A stretch of DNA of 7,215 bases from CAZADH01 sp964483805 (GTDB taxonomy: Bacteria > Muiribacteriota > Ozemobacteria > Ozemobacterales > Ozemobacteraceae): assembly GCA_964483805.1 (NCBI GenBank), contig CAZADH010000303.1:1-7215 (forward strand). The letters run 5' to 3'. The notes below the pieces were generated by a model, which worked only from the letters and a program-made list of their open reading frames with translations, was not told the origin of the DNA and ran no database searches. The position numbers and the translations under genes are program-made. Position 1 is the stretch's first letter; every line of letters begins with the position of its first letter. Positions 1 to 6,035 of the stretch are shown here, one piece after another.

Positions 1-858
1 CCCCTGGTCACCGCGCCGACGGCCACCGGTTCGGGCACCGGCGAACTCGTGCGTATTGGCTACTCCGCCTCCGTGCTGGCTGATGTCGATCAGCGCGATG
101 CCAAGGTGGCCCTCAAGAACTGGCTCGATCTGACCGCCGAGCAGGACGGCGCCGGCTACGTGAGTACCATCGAGGTATACGACTCCCTCGATCGCCTCGA
201 ACAAGATATTGTCGGTGAGCGCATCGATGTCGCAGTCATCTCGCCAAGCGAGTACATCGATATGCGCAAGCGCTGCCCACTCGAACCCTTCAGTGTTGGA
301 CAGGTGGCGGGCAAACCGACCGATCACATCCGCCTGGTGGTGCACGCCGATTCGGGAATCGACGACGTCCGTCAGTTGCAGGGCAAGAAACTGCTGGCCC
401 AGTTGACCGGGACCGGCCGTGTTCCTCTGCTGTGGCTCGACACGCTGTTGGTCGCGGCCGGGCATCCGCCGCATCGGTCGTTCTTCCAGCAGGTGAAGAC
501 GGCCGGCAAGGCACAACCGATGGTGTTGCCGGTCTTCTTCCGTCAGGCCGACGCTTGCCTGGTGCATGCCCACAGCCTCGACATCATGGTCGAACTCAAC
601 CCGCAGATCGGTGCCAAGCTCAAAACGGTGGCGCATTCCCCGGAGTTCTGCGTCGGGTTGATGGCCTTTCGCAGCGGCCTGAAGGCCGATCTGAAACAAC
701 GCTTGCGCCGGTCGGCGCTGCGATTGCACGAGTCGATCAAGGGGCAACAGATCTGCATCCTCTTCAAAGTCGACAAGGTGCTGCCATGGGACGAGAAGCT
801 TCTGGACACCACGATTGCCCTGCTCGAGCAATGGCAGAAGCTGGGCAAGGGCCGGTGA
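1..858 (+). CDS. PhnD-like phosphate/phosphonate-type periplasmic substrate-binding protein, 5'-truncated
   Basis: The frame is open from base 1 to the TGA at 856-858, giving 285 visible residues. The GTG at position 49 (before RIGYSASVLADVDQ) is probably internal. The residues before it (PLVTAPTATGSGTGEL) look like the low-complexity linker that follows a signal peptide or lipid anchor, so the true start and export signal lie outside the window. The pattern fits the PhnD/SsuA-like family (Phosphonate-bd): an opening beta strand RIGYS, then a helix and 'ERIDVAVISPSEYIDM', where binding proteins of this class have a D-hydrophobic-pocket segment. Next come 'HADSGIDDVRQLQGKKL', typical of the hinge-side 'S-G-I-x-x-L-x-D-L-x-G-K' motif, and later 'ADACLVHAHSLDIM'. 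Such proteins capture a small anionic or other solute for an ABC importer, but no transporter gene is visible here and the ligand cannot be read from sequence. It is convergent with the next gene. Family is fairly sure, substrate unknown. Confidence 0.8.
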   Translation, partial: PLVTAPTATGSGTGELVRIGYSASVLADVDQRDAKVALKNWLDLTAEQDGAGYVSTIEVYDSLDRLEQDIVGERIDVAVISPSEYIDMRKRCPLEPFSVGQVAGKPTDHIRLVVHADSGIDDVRQLQGKKLLAQLTGTGRVPLLWLDTLLVAAGHPPHRSFFQQVKTAGKAQPMVLPVFFRQADACLVHAHSLDIMVELNPQIGAKLKTVAHSPEFCVGLMAFRSGLKADLKQRLRRSALRLHESIKGQQICILFKVDKVLPWDEKLLDTTIALLEQWQKLGKGR

Positions 859-944
859 TTTCCCGGGGCCGGTTGCCTTTGCCCCGCCCTGGGCCGATCG
901 CGACGCGAACGGCCGGGATGGCCGTGGGCCAGATACTGGGGGAG
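859..944. other. Convergent intergenic spacer with two GC-rich dyads
   Basis: This 86-base gap separates the 3' ends of the plus-strand binding protein and the minus-strand membrane protein. It holds two perfect 6-bp inverted repeats: CGGGGC at 864-869 with GCCCCG at 881-886 (11-base loop), and ACGGCC at 909-914 with GGCCGT at 920-925 (5-base loop). Neither is followed by a T-run on either strand, so they are not textbook intrinsic terminators. Their place between converging genes makes a bidirectional transcription stop possible. In GC-rich DNA short dyads like these are also common by chance. Confidence 0.35.
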
Positions 945-2252
945 TTACCGCGTTGACCCGTCGGTGGTGTCCGCATCCCACGCCGACACTTCGACGGCAG
1001 TGCCCTCGGGGCCGCCGATAAATACCATGTATTCACGCCACAGTTCGAGCATGGTCTCTTTGTCGTTGTAGGGATCGGTCAGGATGCAGTGCCGGCCGTG
1101 CACGGTTGCCTCGAGTTGCCACGACGGGCTGCCGGTGCGGTTGAACTGCCGTACTGCCGCCAGATCGGGGACCGCATCGAGGCGGATCTCGGTGGTGCGC
1201 CACGGTCCGCGGTCGATGAACAGACAACTGTTCTCGCTGCGATCGACGACGTAAAACACCTCGACACGGCGCGCGAGGTGCAGGGCGAGCACGCTGCCAA
1301 AGATCGCCGTGGCGGTGAGGACCTGGTCTTGCCGGGCGACGCCGCTCGACAACGCCAGCCACGCCGAGGCGCTCACGATGGCGTACGCGGCCAAAGCGGC
1401 CAGAGCATGATTCTTGCAGCCAATCGACGATGAGAAGACGAAATAGCGCCCGGGGTCGGCCTCATACCGGGCCTGCCGCAAATCGCTGGTGCCGATGCCG
1501 AGACTGCAGGCGGTGGCCAGCAGGCCGAGGGCGGCGGCAACAATCGCCAACCCTACGGTTTTGCCGACCTTGGCCTCAGACCACGATGAGACGAGAACCG
1601 CGCCGTCGGGGGGCGCCGCGACGGTCATGCTGCCCGGGGTCACCGCCGTCCATCGCCCCAGGATCACCACGGCCGTGGCCGAGAACCCTGTCAATATCGC
1701 GTATTGCGACTGCGGGCTGCACGAGGCGAGGTCACCCAATGGGTGCAGGCGTAGCGTCTGGACAGGAAGGTACTCGCACGGGGTCGAGGCCGGTGCCATT
1801 GTCAGTGACCGTGGTTCCGCCAGGTTGGTGTCGGTGCCCAGGCGCCGCACACCATAGGGTCGACCCAAGACGATCTCGCGGTCGATGACGATCTTGCCGT
1901 CGCGACCTCCCGTCGCCTCATCGTGGCGAAACGACAGAGTGCCGTGCAGCAAGTTGGCAAACCCTGGCTGCGCTACCGTGGTCGCCCACGCTCGCGCGAT
2001 CGCATCCGGCACGCCAGCGGTCAATGAGGCGACGGGAACGGGGTCAACAATACCCTGTATGACGGCACCCTGGCCAGGGGCCGAACCACGGTGCCACCAT
2101 ACCCATGCCAGCGGGGCTGCGCACGACAAAATGCCGGCCAGTTCGAATGCGAGCAGGATCTGCAGGGGCATGAGATACCGCAGGACCCGGGTGTACGCGT
2201 CACGATGCCGCCAGAGATAGCGAACCGGCGCCGCCGCGATCGATACAGACAT
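945..2252 (-). CDS. Unrecognised integral membrane protein with large extracytoplasmic loop and possible PH-like C-terminal domain
   Basis: A 435-residue protein, ATG at 2250-2252 and TAA at 945-947. I do not recognise the family. Hydrophobic stretches at about residues 30-53, 229-251, 282-303 and 309-326 predict four membrane helices. Residues 54-228 between helices 1 and 2 form a large, probably extracytoplasmic domain containing four cysteines (positions 44, 159, 178 and 249 include those at its edges). After helix 4, residues 327-435 are soluble and alternate short strands (VEVFYVVDRS, CLFIDRGPW, TEIRLDAV, WQLEATVHGRH), ending in a helix (KETMLELWREYMVF). That order recalls bacterial PH-like domains, but this is inference. 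A purine-rich GGCGAGAGA lies 9 or more bases upstream of the ATG, a weak ribosome site. It follows the epimerase after 85 bases on the same strand, so co-transcription is likely. Gene reality is supported by length, codon bias and clean membrane helices. Confidence 0.78.
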   Translation of the reverse strand: MSVSIAAAPVRYLWRHRDAYTRVLRYLMPLQILLAFELAGILSCAAPLAWVWWHRGSAPGQGAVIQGIVDPVPVASLTAGVPDAIARAWATTVAQPGFANLLHGTLSFRHDEATGGRDGKIVIDREIVLGRPYGVRRLGTDTNLAEPRSLTMAPASTPCEYLPVQTLRLHPLGDLASCSPQSQYAILTGFSATAVVILGRWTAVTPGSMTVAAPPDGAVLVSSWSEAKVGKTVGLAIVAAALGLLATACSLGIGTSDLRQARYEADPGRYFVFSSSIGCKNHALAALAAYAIVSASAWLALSSGVARQDQVLTATAIFGSVLALHLARRVEVFYVVDRSENSCLFIDRGPWRTTEIRLDAVPDLAAVRQFNRTGSPSWQLEATVHGRHCILTDPYNDKETMLELWREYMVFIGGPEGTAVEVSAWDADTTDGSTR

Positions 2253-2337
2253 CGTATTGCTATCTCTCGCCTTCAGCGGAGGCTATCGCCCGTGCCTGCT
2301 CGTTCGTCCGGTCTGCGGCGGGTGGCGCGGCAGGCCA
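2253..2337 (-). other. Intergenic gap between epimerase and membrane protein
   Basis: The 85-base gap has no convincing promoter. It contains GCCTGC at 2294-2299 matched by GCAGGC at 2330-2335, a 6-bp stem with a 30-base loop and no T-run, directly after the epimerase stop. This is weak as a terminator, and read-through into the membrane-protein gene is equally plausible. Confidence 0.3.
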
Positions 2338-3426
2338 TCAGTCCCAGGCAATGCCATCGACACCGGTGATGCCCAGACCCGGTGCGTCGGTCATCTGCAA
2401 CCACGGGCCTTCGAGCACCGCCCCGCCCTGCACCGGGTCTTCGGCGCACAGCGACGGACTGTCGAGATCGGTGCGGGTGATGATGTTGCGGGCGCACGCC
2501 AGATGCGCCGCCGCGGTGACGCTGAGTTTGCTCTCGATCATGCAACCCATGAAGCACTCGATGTTGTTGGTTTCGGCCAGCGCGCAGATGCGCAGCGCAC
2601 CCCGCAGCCCGCCGGTCTTCATCAGCTTGATATTAAGATAGTCGGCGGCCTTCATGGCGATGATCTTCGCGGCATCGAGCGGCGAAAACACGCTCTCGTC
2701 GGCCAACACCGGCGTCTCGATGGCGTCGCGCACGTGCTTCATCCCCTCGACGTCGTGGGCGGGAAGTGGCTGTTCGACCAGTTCGATGCCGAGGTGCGCG
2801 GCCTCGAGCGTGCGCATGATGCGCACCGCCTCGCGCGCGTTCCAACCCTGGTTCGCGTCGACGCGGATGACCACGCCTGCACCGACGGCCTCGCGAATCT
2901 TGCGCAACCGTTCGATGTCGGTGGCCGGTTCGCGACCGACCTTGATCTTGAGGATGCGGAAACCGCGGCCCACCGCCTCGCGTGCATCGGCCACCATCTC
3001 GTCGGGACTGTTGACGCTGATGGTCAGATCGGTCTCGGTCTTGGTGCGCGCACCGCCGAGCAACCGATACACCGGCACGCCGAAGCGCTTGCCGAACAGG
3101 TCGTAGATCGCCATATCGACGGCGGCCTTGGCGCTGGTGTTCTTCAGAACCGCGCGGTCGAGCGTGTCGAGCGTGACCTCGAGGTTCTCGACCTCTTGCC
3201 CGATGAGGCGCGGCGCGATGAACTCATGAATGGCGCCGCGAATCGACCCCAGCGATTCACCGGTGACAGCGCCGGTCGGCGGCGCCTCGCCCCACCCCAC
3301 TTTGCCCGCGTCGGTGTCGATGGCCACAACAATCGACGACTGCCGCTCGAGGGTGCGCAATGCGGTCTTGAACGGCTTGCGCAGCGGGATCGACAGCAAC
3401 CCGGTACGAATGGCGGTGATCTTCAT
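2338..3426 (-). CDS. ykfB: L-Ala-D/L-Glu dipeptide epimerase (enolase superfamily, YkfB-like)
   Basis: A 362-residue cytoplasmic enzyme of the muconate-lactonising/enolase superfamily that inverts the alpha carbon of the second residue in dipeptides, classically L-Ala-D-Glu to L-Ala-L-Glu, after murein breakdown. The acid/base lysines are visible as KxK at 160-162 and as K267 in NIKLMKTGG. The Mg ligands are D190 (RVDANQGW), E218 (ELVEQP) and D243 (LADES). Dipeptide-epimerase signatures are the GCMIES segment (294-299) and DLDSP (320-324), whose two aspartates hold the dipeptide amino group. R24 sits where the B. subtilis enzyme has the arginine that pairs with the Glu side chain, which favours Ala-Glu specificity. 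The ATG at 3424-3426 is chosen over a longer in-frame extension: it has AGGAGG six bases upstream, starts the family's usual N-terminus (MKITAIRTGLLSIP) and overlaps the upstream stop as ATGA. Stop TGA at 2338-2340. Length is normal. The main doubt is exact dipeptide specificity. Confidence 0.93.
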   Translation of the reverse strand: MKITAIRTGLLSIPLRKPFKTALRTLERQSSIVVAIDTDAGKVGWGEAPPTGAVTGESLGSIRGAIHEFIAPRLIGQEVENLEVTLDTLDRAVLKNTSAKAAVDMAIYDLFGKRFGVPVYRLLGGARTKTETDLTISVNSPDEMVADAREAVGRGFRILKIKVGREPATDIERLRKIREAVGAGVVIRVDANQGWNAREAVRIMRTLEAAHLGIELVEQPLPAHDVEGMKHVRDAIETPVLADESVFSPLDAAKIIAMKAADYLNIKLMKTGGLRGALRICALAETNNIECFMGCMIESKLSVTAAAHLACARNIITRTDLDSPSLCAEDPVQGGAVLEGPWLQMTDAPGLGITGVDGIAWD

Positions 3427-5057
3427 TTTGTTCCTCCTGGGGTGCCCTTGGGCAGACGGCCGGCACGACGCGGCATCCGGACCGAGTCCACGCGCGGGGG
3501 CCGGGGTTTCAGCTCGGGTGGCCGCGAGAGATCGCGTGGATCGAGGGTGAACTCGCGCGCCGAATAGAGCGCCTCCATCCACTTCTTGTCTTTCGACACC
3601 ATCACCGCCAGCAGCGGGGTCACCAGCACGCCCCGGGTCTTGGCTTTCTTCACCTGCCCACTGGCATCGATCGTGGTGAACCCGGCAAAATCGTGGATGA
3701 TGTAATAGTCGTCTTGATACTTGCCCAGATAGAGCATGGCATGGCCGGCCATATACACCGGAATCGCCGGCGGCAGACGGTCGAACAACTGCTTGCGCTC
3801 CTCGAGACTCATCGTCTCAGGGATGACATGGGTGGCGCCGAGCGCCTGTTTGCCCTGTTCGCCGGCATTGCGCGGCAACATGATGCCCATGCTGCGAAAG
3901 TTGTCCATGATGAAGGCGCTGCAATCTCTTGTATTGAACATGCCGCCCCAACCATAACGCTGCCCGATGAACTTGAACGCCTGCGTGATGATGTTGCGCC
4001 GAGTCAGCGGCAGGTAGCCGATGTGGACCTCATCGGCCCGCGACACGAGACCGAAACGCCACTCGAGTTGCCCCTGCTTGTTGCGGATCGGCAGCTTGAC
4101 CACATAGTTGCCGGCCGGATGTTGCCCGTTGATCTCGCGCGGAATCTCGCGGCGATCGGCCAGCGGCACCCGCACACCCATGTCGAGCTGCAACTCGGAG
4201 ATGTCGGGTTCGTGCGGGTTGAACCCGGTGAACACCCGTTTGCCGGTCACCACTAGGAAATTGCGGCCATCGAGCACTTCGAACAGGGCGGCGCGGTCGG
4301 CCTGCGCCACGTCACTGGCGGCAACCCAACCCAGATAGTTGTAGGCCTGTGCCAGCAACCACTTGCCGTCGCTGCTCTCGTGCAGAATCGCCAGCGGTTC
4401 GACCGGATACAACGCGGTTTCCATGAAACGGTCGAACTCGTAGTCGGCCGGCTCATCGAAGACGCGATCGGTGGTCGGGAACGTGCGCATCTCGGTGCGT
4501 TTGGCGGTGATGCCAAACCGCACATGCGCCACCTCGGGAATCCCTGCGAGATTGAGATTCTGCTCGAGGCCCTCGTAATATGCGGCGTCAACCGCTTTGC
4601 CGTCGCGATATTTCGTCTTCTTCGGTCGCTGACTGAGTTTCTCGATCAGAGTGCGCACCTCGGTGCCGGCGAGCAAGCGCGGGTATACGCGCAGATCTTT
4701 CAAGGTCTCGCATTCCCGCAGGCTCTTGCGATTGTAACGGCCGATCTCGTCGGCATACATGATGAGTTTGTCGAGATCGGGGGTCCGGTCGAGCCAGAAC
4801 TTGCTCTCGAGCATCGCGTCGGTGATGCCGGGAATGTCGATGTCGAACTGCGCGAAGATTCCTGCTGCCTGGGCCTGGCCCGCTGCGGATTTCACGGTCG
4901 TGGTCGGTCGCGGGTCAGTGGGCAAGGACTTGGCCCCCAATGCCGGCGAGAACAGAATACATACAAAAGCAATACACGTGCTCAAACACATCAACAGTCG
5001 TGGCGAGGCGGCGAGGCGCGCGGAGCGCAGAGTTGTTCCCCTTCGGTGACGATTCAC
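3423..5057 (-). CDS. Secreted NlpC/P60 endopeptidase with SH3-type domains (gamma-D-Glu-diamino acid peptidase type)
   Basis: A 544-residue murein peptidase of the type that cuts the bond between gamma-D-glutamate and diaminopimelate. Start is GTG at 5055-5057, supported by AAGGAGG seven bases upstream. Residues 1-42 are an export signal: a long basic n-region, a hydrophobic core (about 21-38) and a likely cleavage site near ALGA (39-42). An N-terminal helical domain follows (about 65-170; FWLDRTPDLDKLIMYADEI resembles N_NLPC_P60). Next come two SH3-like regions, about 180-255 (ITAKRTEMRTFPTTD, then WLLAQAYNYLGWVAASDVA) and 260-350. The catalytic domain is about 352-485: GQRYGWGG (365-372), nucleophile C379 in RDCSAF, H439 in GHAMLYLG and H455 in IIHDFAG, the expected Cys-His-His triad. 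The same architecture is known from Desulfovibrio-type homologues. A proline- and arginine-rich tail (about 505-544) extends beyond the enzyme. It forms an overlapping pair with the epimerase, as YkfC/YkfB do functionally. Exact bond specificity is inferred. Confidence 0.92.
   Translation of the reverse strand: MNRHRRGTTLRSARLAASPRLLMCLSTCIAFVCILFSPALGAKSLPTDPRPTTTVKSAAGQAQAAGIFAQFDIDIPGITDAMLESKFWLDRTPDLDKLIMYADEIGRYNRKSLRECETLKDLRVYPRLLAGTEVRTLIEKLSQRPKKTKYRDGKAVDAAYYEGLEQNLNLAGIPEVAHVRFGITAKRTEMRTFPTTDRVFDEPADYEFDRFMETALYPVEPLAILHESSDGKWLLAQAYNYLGWVAASDVAQADRAALFEVLDGRNFLVVTGKRVFTGFNPHEPDISELQLDMGVRVPLADRREIPREINGQHPAGNYVVKLPIRNKQGQLEWRFGLVSRADEVHIGYLPLTRRNIITQAFKFIGQRYGWGGMFNTRDCSAFIMDNFRSMGIMLPRNAGEQGKQALGATHVIPETMSLEERKQLFDRLPPAIPVYMAGHAMLYLGKYQDDYYIIHDFAGFTTIDASGQVKKAKTRGVLVTPLLAVMVSKDKKWMEALYSAREFTLDPRDLSRPPELKPRPPRVDSVRMPRRAGRLPKGTPGGTK
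3433..3438 (-). promoter_or_regulatory. Ribosome binding site of the epimerase, embedded in the upstream gene
   Basis: AGGAGG on the minus strand, six bases before the ATG at 3424-3426. It decides the epimerase start. It also encodes part of the last residues (PGGTK) of the NlpC/P60 protein, whose TGA overlaps the ATG as ATGA, the usual layout for translational coupling. Confidence 0.85.
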
Positions 5058-5064
5058 GCAGAGT

Positions 5065-5071
5065 CCTCCTT
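5065..5071 (-). promoter_or_regulatory. Ribosome binding site of the NlpC/P60 gene
   Basis: AAGGAGG on the minus strand with a seven-base gap to the GTG at 5055-5057. This strong site is the main reason for accepting a GTG start rather than a downstream ATG, and the resulting N-terminus is a credible signal peptide. Confidence 0.85.
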
Positions 5072-5143
5072 CGCCGGAAACTCGTGGGCAGCGACGCCAT
5101 GTTCACAACGGCGCACCCCCCCGGATCGCGGCAGTCATCGCGC

Positions 5144-5173
5144 ATGGTAGCACGGGGGGCAGACCCCCACCAA
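5144..5173 (-). promoter_or_regulatory. Possible sigma70-type promoter for the NlpC/P60-epimerase operon
   Basis: On the minus strand, TTGGTG (5168-5173) and TACCAT (5144-5149) are 18 bases apart, in the 211-base gap upstream of the NlpC/P60 gene and about 85 bases before its GTG. They match TTGACA at three of six positions and TATAAT at four of six. The spacer contains the dyad GGGGG-TCTG-CCCCC. The match is modest and found by eye. It is the best candidate I see in the only long gap between the minus-strand genes. Confidence 0.35.
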
Positions 5174-5226
5174 GCACGACGATAACTCCGGCCGGACTCC
5201 TCGGTTCGCGCGGCATGAAGTCGGCG

Positions 5227-5276
5227 GCACCCGATCTCGTGCACCCGAAGCACGCGACTGCGCCCCGGTCAGCGCA
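5227..5276 (-). other. Hairpins and a direct repeat just downstream of the L,D-transpeptidase gene
   Basis: Two short GC stems follow or overlap the stop codon of the L,D-transpeptidase gene on the minus strand: TGCGC/GCGCA (5272-5276 with 5259-5263, spanning the TGA) and CGTGC/GCACG (5250-5254 with 5238-5242). The octamer TCGGGTGC occurs twice, at 5241-5248 and 5227-5234, 14 bases start to start. No T-run follows, so an intrinsic terminator is only a weak possibility. Confidence 0.25.
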
Positions 5277-5997
5277 GCGAGGCCGTCGATGCCGCGGTAT
5301 CTGCGGGCAGGAAGACGACGTGGGGTTTCTTCGCGGGATCGAGCCAGCGCAGGATCTCGAGCATCCGCGGCTCAGCGAACGCCAGACAGCCCGCGGTCGG
5401 TTTGCCGGGCCCGCCCCAGAGATGCACGAAGATCGCGCTGCCGTGCCCTTTCACGATCGTTCTCGTGTTGTATTCGACAACCAGCCCCCACTTGTAGAGG
5501 TCATCCTTGCGTTTCATGTCTTCGTACGATTTCGCCCGCGTCGCCTGGCGCGTCGTCAATACATTGTAATCGTCGGCCTGGGGGTCATCGACCCAGACGT
5601 CGGCGTCGGTCATCTGTCGGTAGGGCAATCGCGCCGGGCATGAGGCGGCAACCCCAAAGACCATACCGAGGGCGTGGGCGCCGTATGGGCTCTTGCCGTC
5701 GCCTTCGCGCTTGGCGCCGGGAGCAGCCACACCCTTGCGCCCGATGTTGCCCGGAAACTGGGGCATGGCTGCGGTCCAGGCGCCATCGACACGCTCGAGC
5801 GCCCAAACCGTTGCCGTCGAGGAACCCTCGTCGTGGGCAACGGCCACGAGACACTGCCCGACGTCGCTTGCCACGCCGACCGCTGTGATATCGGGTATGC
5901 CGGTGGCCATGGTCCCCACGGGAGTCGCGGCAAAGGCCGGCCACGATTGACTGAGCGCACAGACCAGAACTGCTGCCAGGGCGAGGCGAAACAGCAT
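5269..5997 (-). CDS. Secreted L,D-transpeptidase family protein (YkuD/COG3786 type)
   Basis: A 242-residue protein with ATG at 5995-5997, AAGGAGAA five bases upstream, and TGA at 5269-5271. A longer open frame exists upstream, but it would run through the neighbouring gene and lacks the signal sequence. Residues 1-23 form a typical signal peptide (MLFRLALAAVLVCAL, cleavage after AFA), placing the enzyme in the periplasm. The catalytic signature is HGSAIFVH (185-192) followed by PTAGC (200-204): the YkuD pattern with H192 and nucleophile C204. Upstream, GRKGV...KREGDGKSPYG (86-106) is typical of the COG3786 branch rather than the LysM-bearing ErfK/YbiS type. The family forms or remodels 3-3 crosslinks, or attaches or removes stem-peptide partners, through an acyl-Cys intermediate; some COG3786 members have no defined reaction. 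It sits 38 bases after the membrane protein and just upstream of the NlpC/P60 gene, consistent with a cell-wall cluster. Family assignment is strong, reaction type inferred. Confidence 0.9.
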   Translation of the reverse strand: MLFRLALAAVLVCALSQSWPAFAATPVGTMATGIPDITAVGVASDVGQCLVAVAHDEGSSTATVWALERVDGAWTAAMPQFPGNIGRKGVAAPGAKREGDGKSPYGAHALGMVFGVAASCPARLPYRQMTDADVWVDDPQADDYNVLTTRQATRAKSYEDMKRKDDLYKWGLVVEYNTRTIVKGHGSAIFVHLWGGPGKPTAGCLAFAEPRMLEILRWLDPAKKPHVVFLPADTAASTASLR

Positions 5998-6002
5998 CGA
6001 CG

Positions 6003-6010
6003 TTCTCCTT
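6003..6010 (-). promoter_or_regulatory. Ribosome binding site of the L,D-transpeptidase gene
   Basis: AAGGAGAA on the minus strand, five bases before the ATG at 5995-5997. It fixes the start immediately before the signal peptide and rules out the long upstream extension of the same open frame. Confidence 0.8.
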
Positions 6011-6015
6011 GAACC

Positions 6016-6028
6016 GAAACGGCGTTTC
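6016..6028. promoter_or_regulatory. 13-bp dyad in the gap before the L,D-transpeptidase gene
   Basis: GAAACG and CGTTTC flank a single central base inside the 38-base gap between the membrane protein and the L,D-transpeptidase gene. One base is too short for a hairpin loop, so if functional it would be a protein-binding site rather than an RNA structure. Dyads this short are expected about once or twice in a window of this size by chance. Confidence 0.2.
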
Positions 6029-6035
6029 TCGACAA

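Noticed and set aside
864..925. Intrinsic terminator between the convergent genes
   Set aside because: Two GC stems exist but no T-run follows either one on either strand, so I list the spacer as ambiguous rather than calling a terminator.
432..956. Plus-strand 174-codon frame inside and beyond the binding-protein gene
   Set aside because: It overlaps a recognisable PhnD-like protein in another frame and has typical GC-shadow composition with no motif.
2257..3567. Long plus-strand open frame of 436 codons opposite the epimerase
   Set aside because: It is antisense to a gene with full catalytic motifs. Its translation is rich in R, H, G, D and A with no domain pattern, as expected for the mirror frame of GC-rich coding DNA.
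3427..3582. Extended N-terminus of the epimerase frame (start at 3582)
   Set aside because: The extra 52 residues overlap the NlpC/P60 coding sequence and are absent from the family. The ATG at 3426 has an ideal AGGAGG site.
4380..5150. Plus-strand 256-codon frame opposite the NlpC/P60 gene
   Set aside because: It is antisense to a gene with a complete Cys-His-His triad and signal peptide, and shows no domain features of its own.
4915..5253. Minus-strand 112-codon frame covering the intergenic gap before the NlpC/P60 gene
   Set aside because: It has no ribosome site, an arginine-rich motif-free sequence, and overlaps the signal-peptide region of the NlpC/P60 gene in a different frame.
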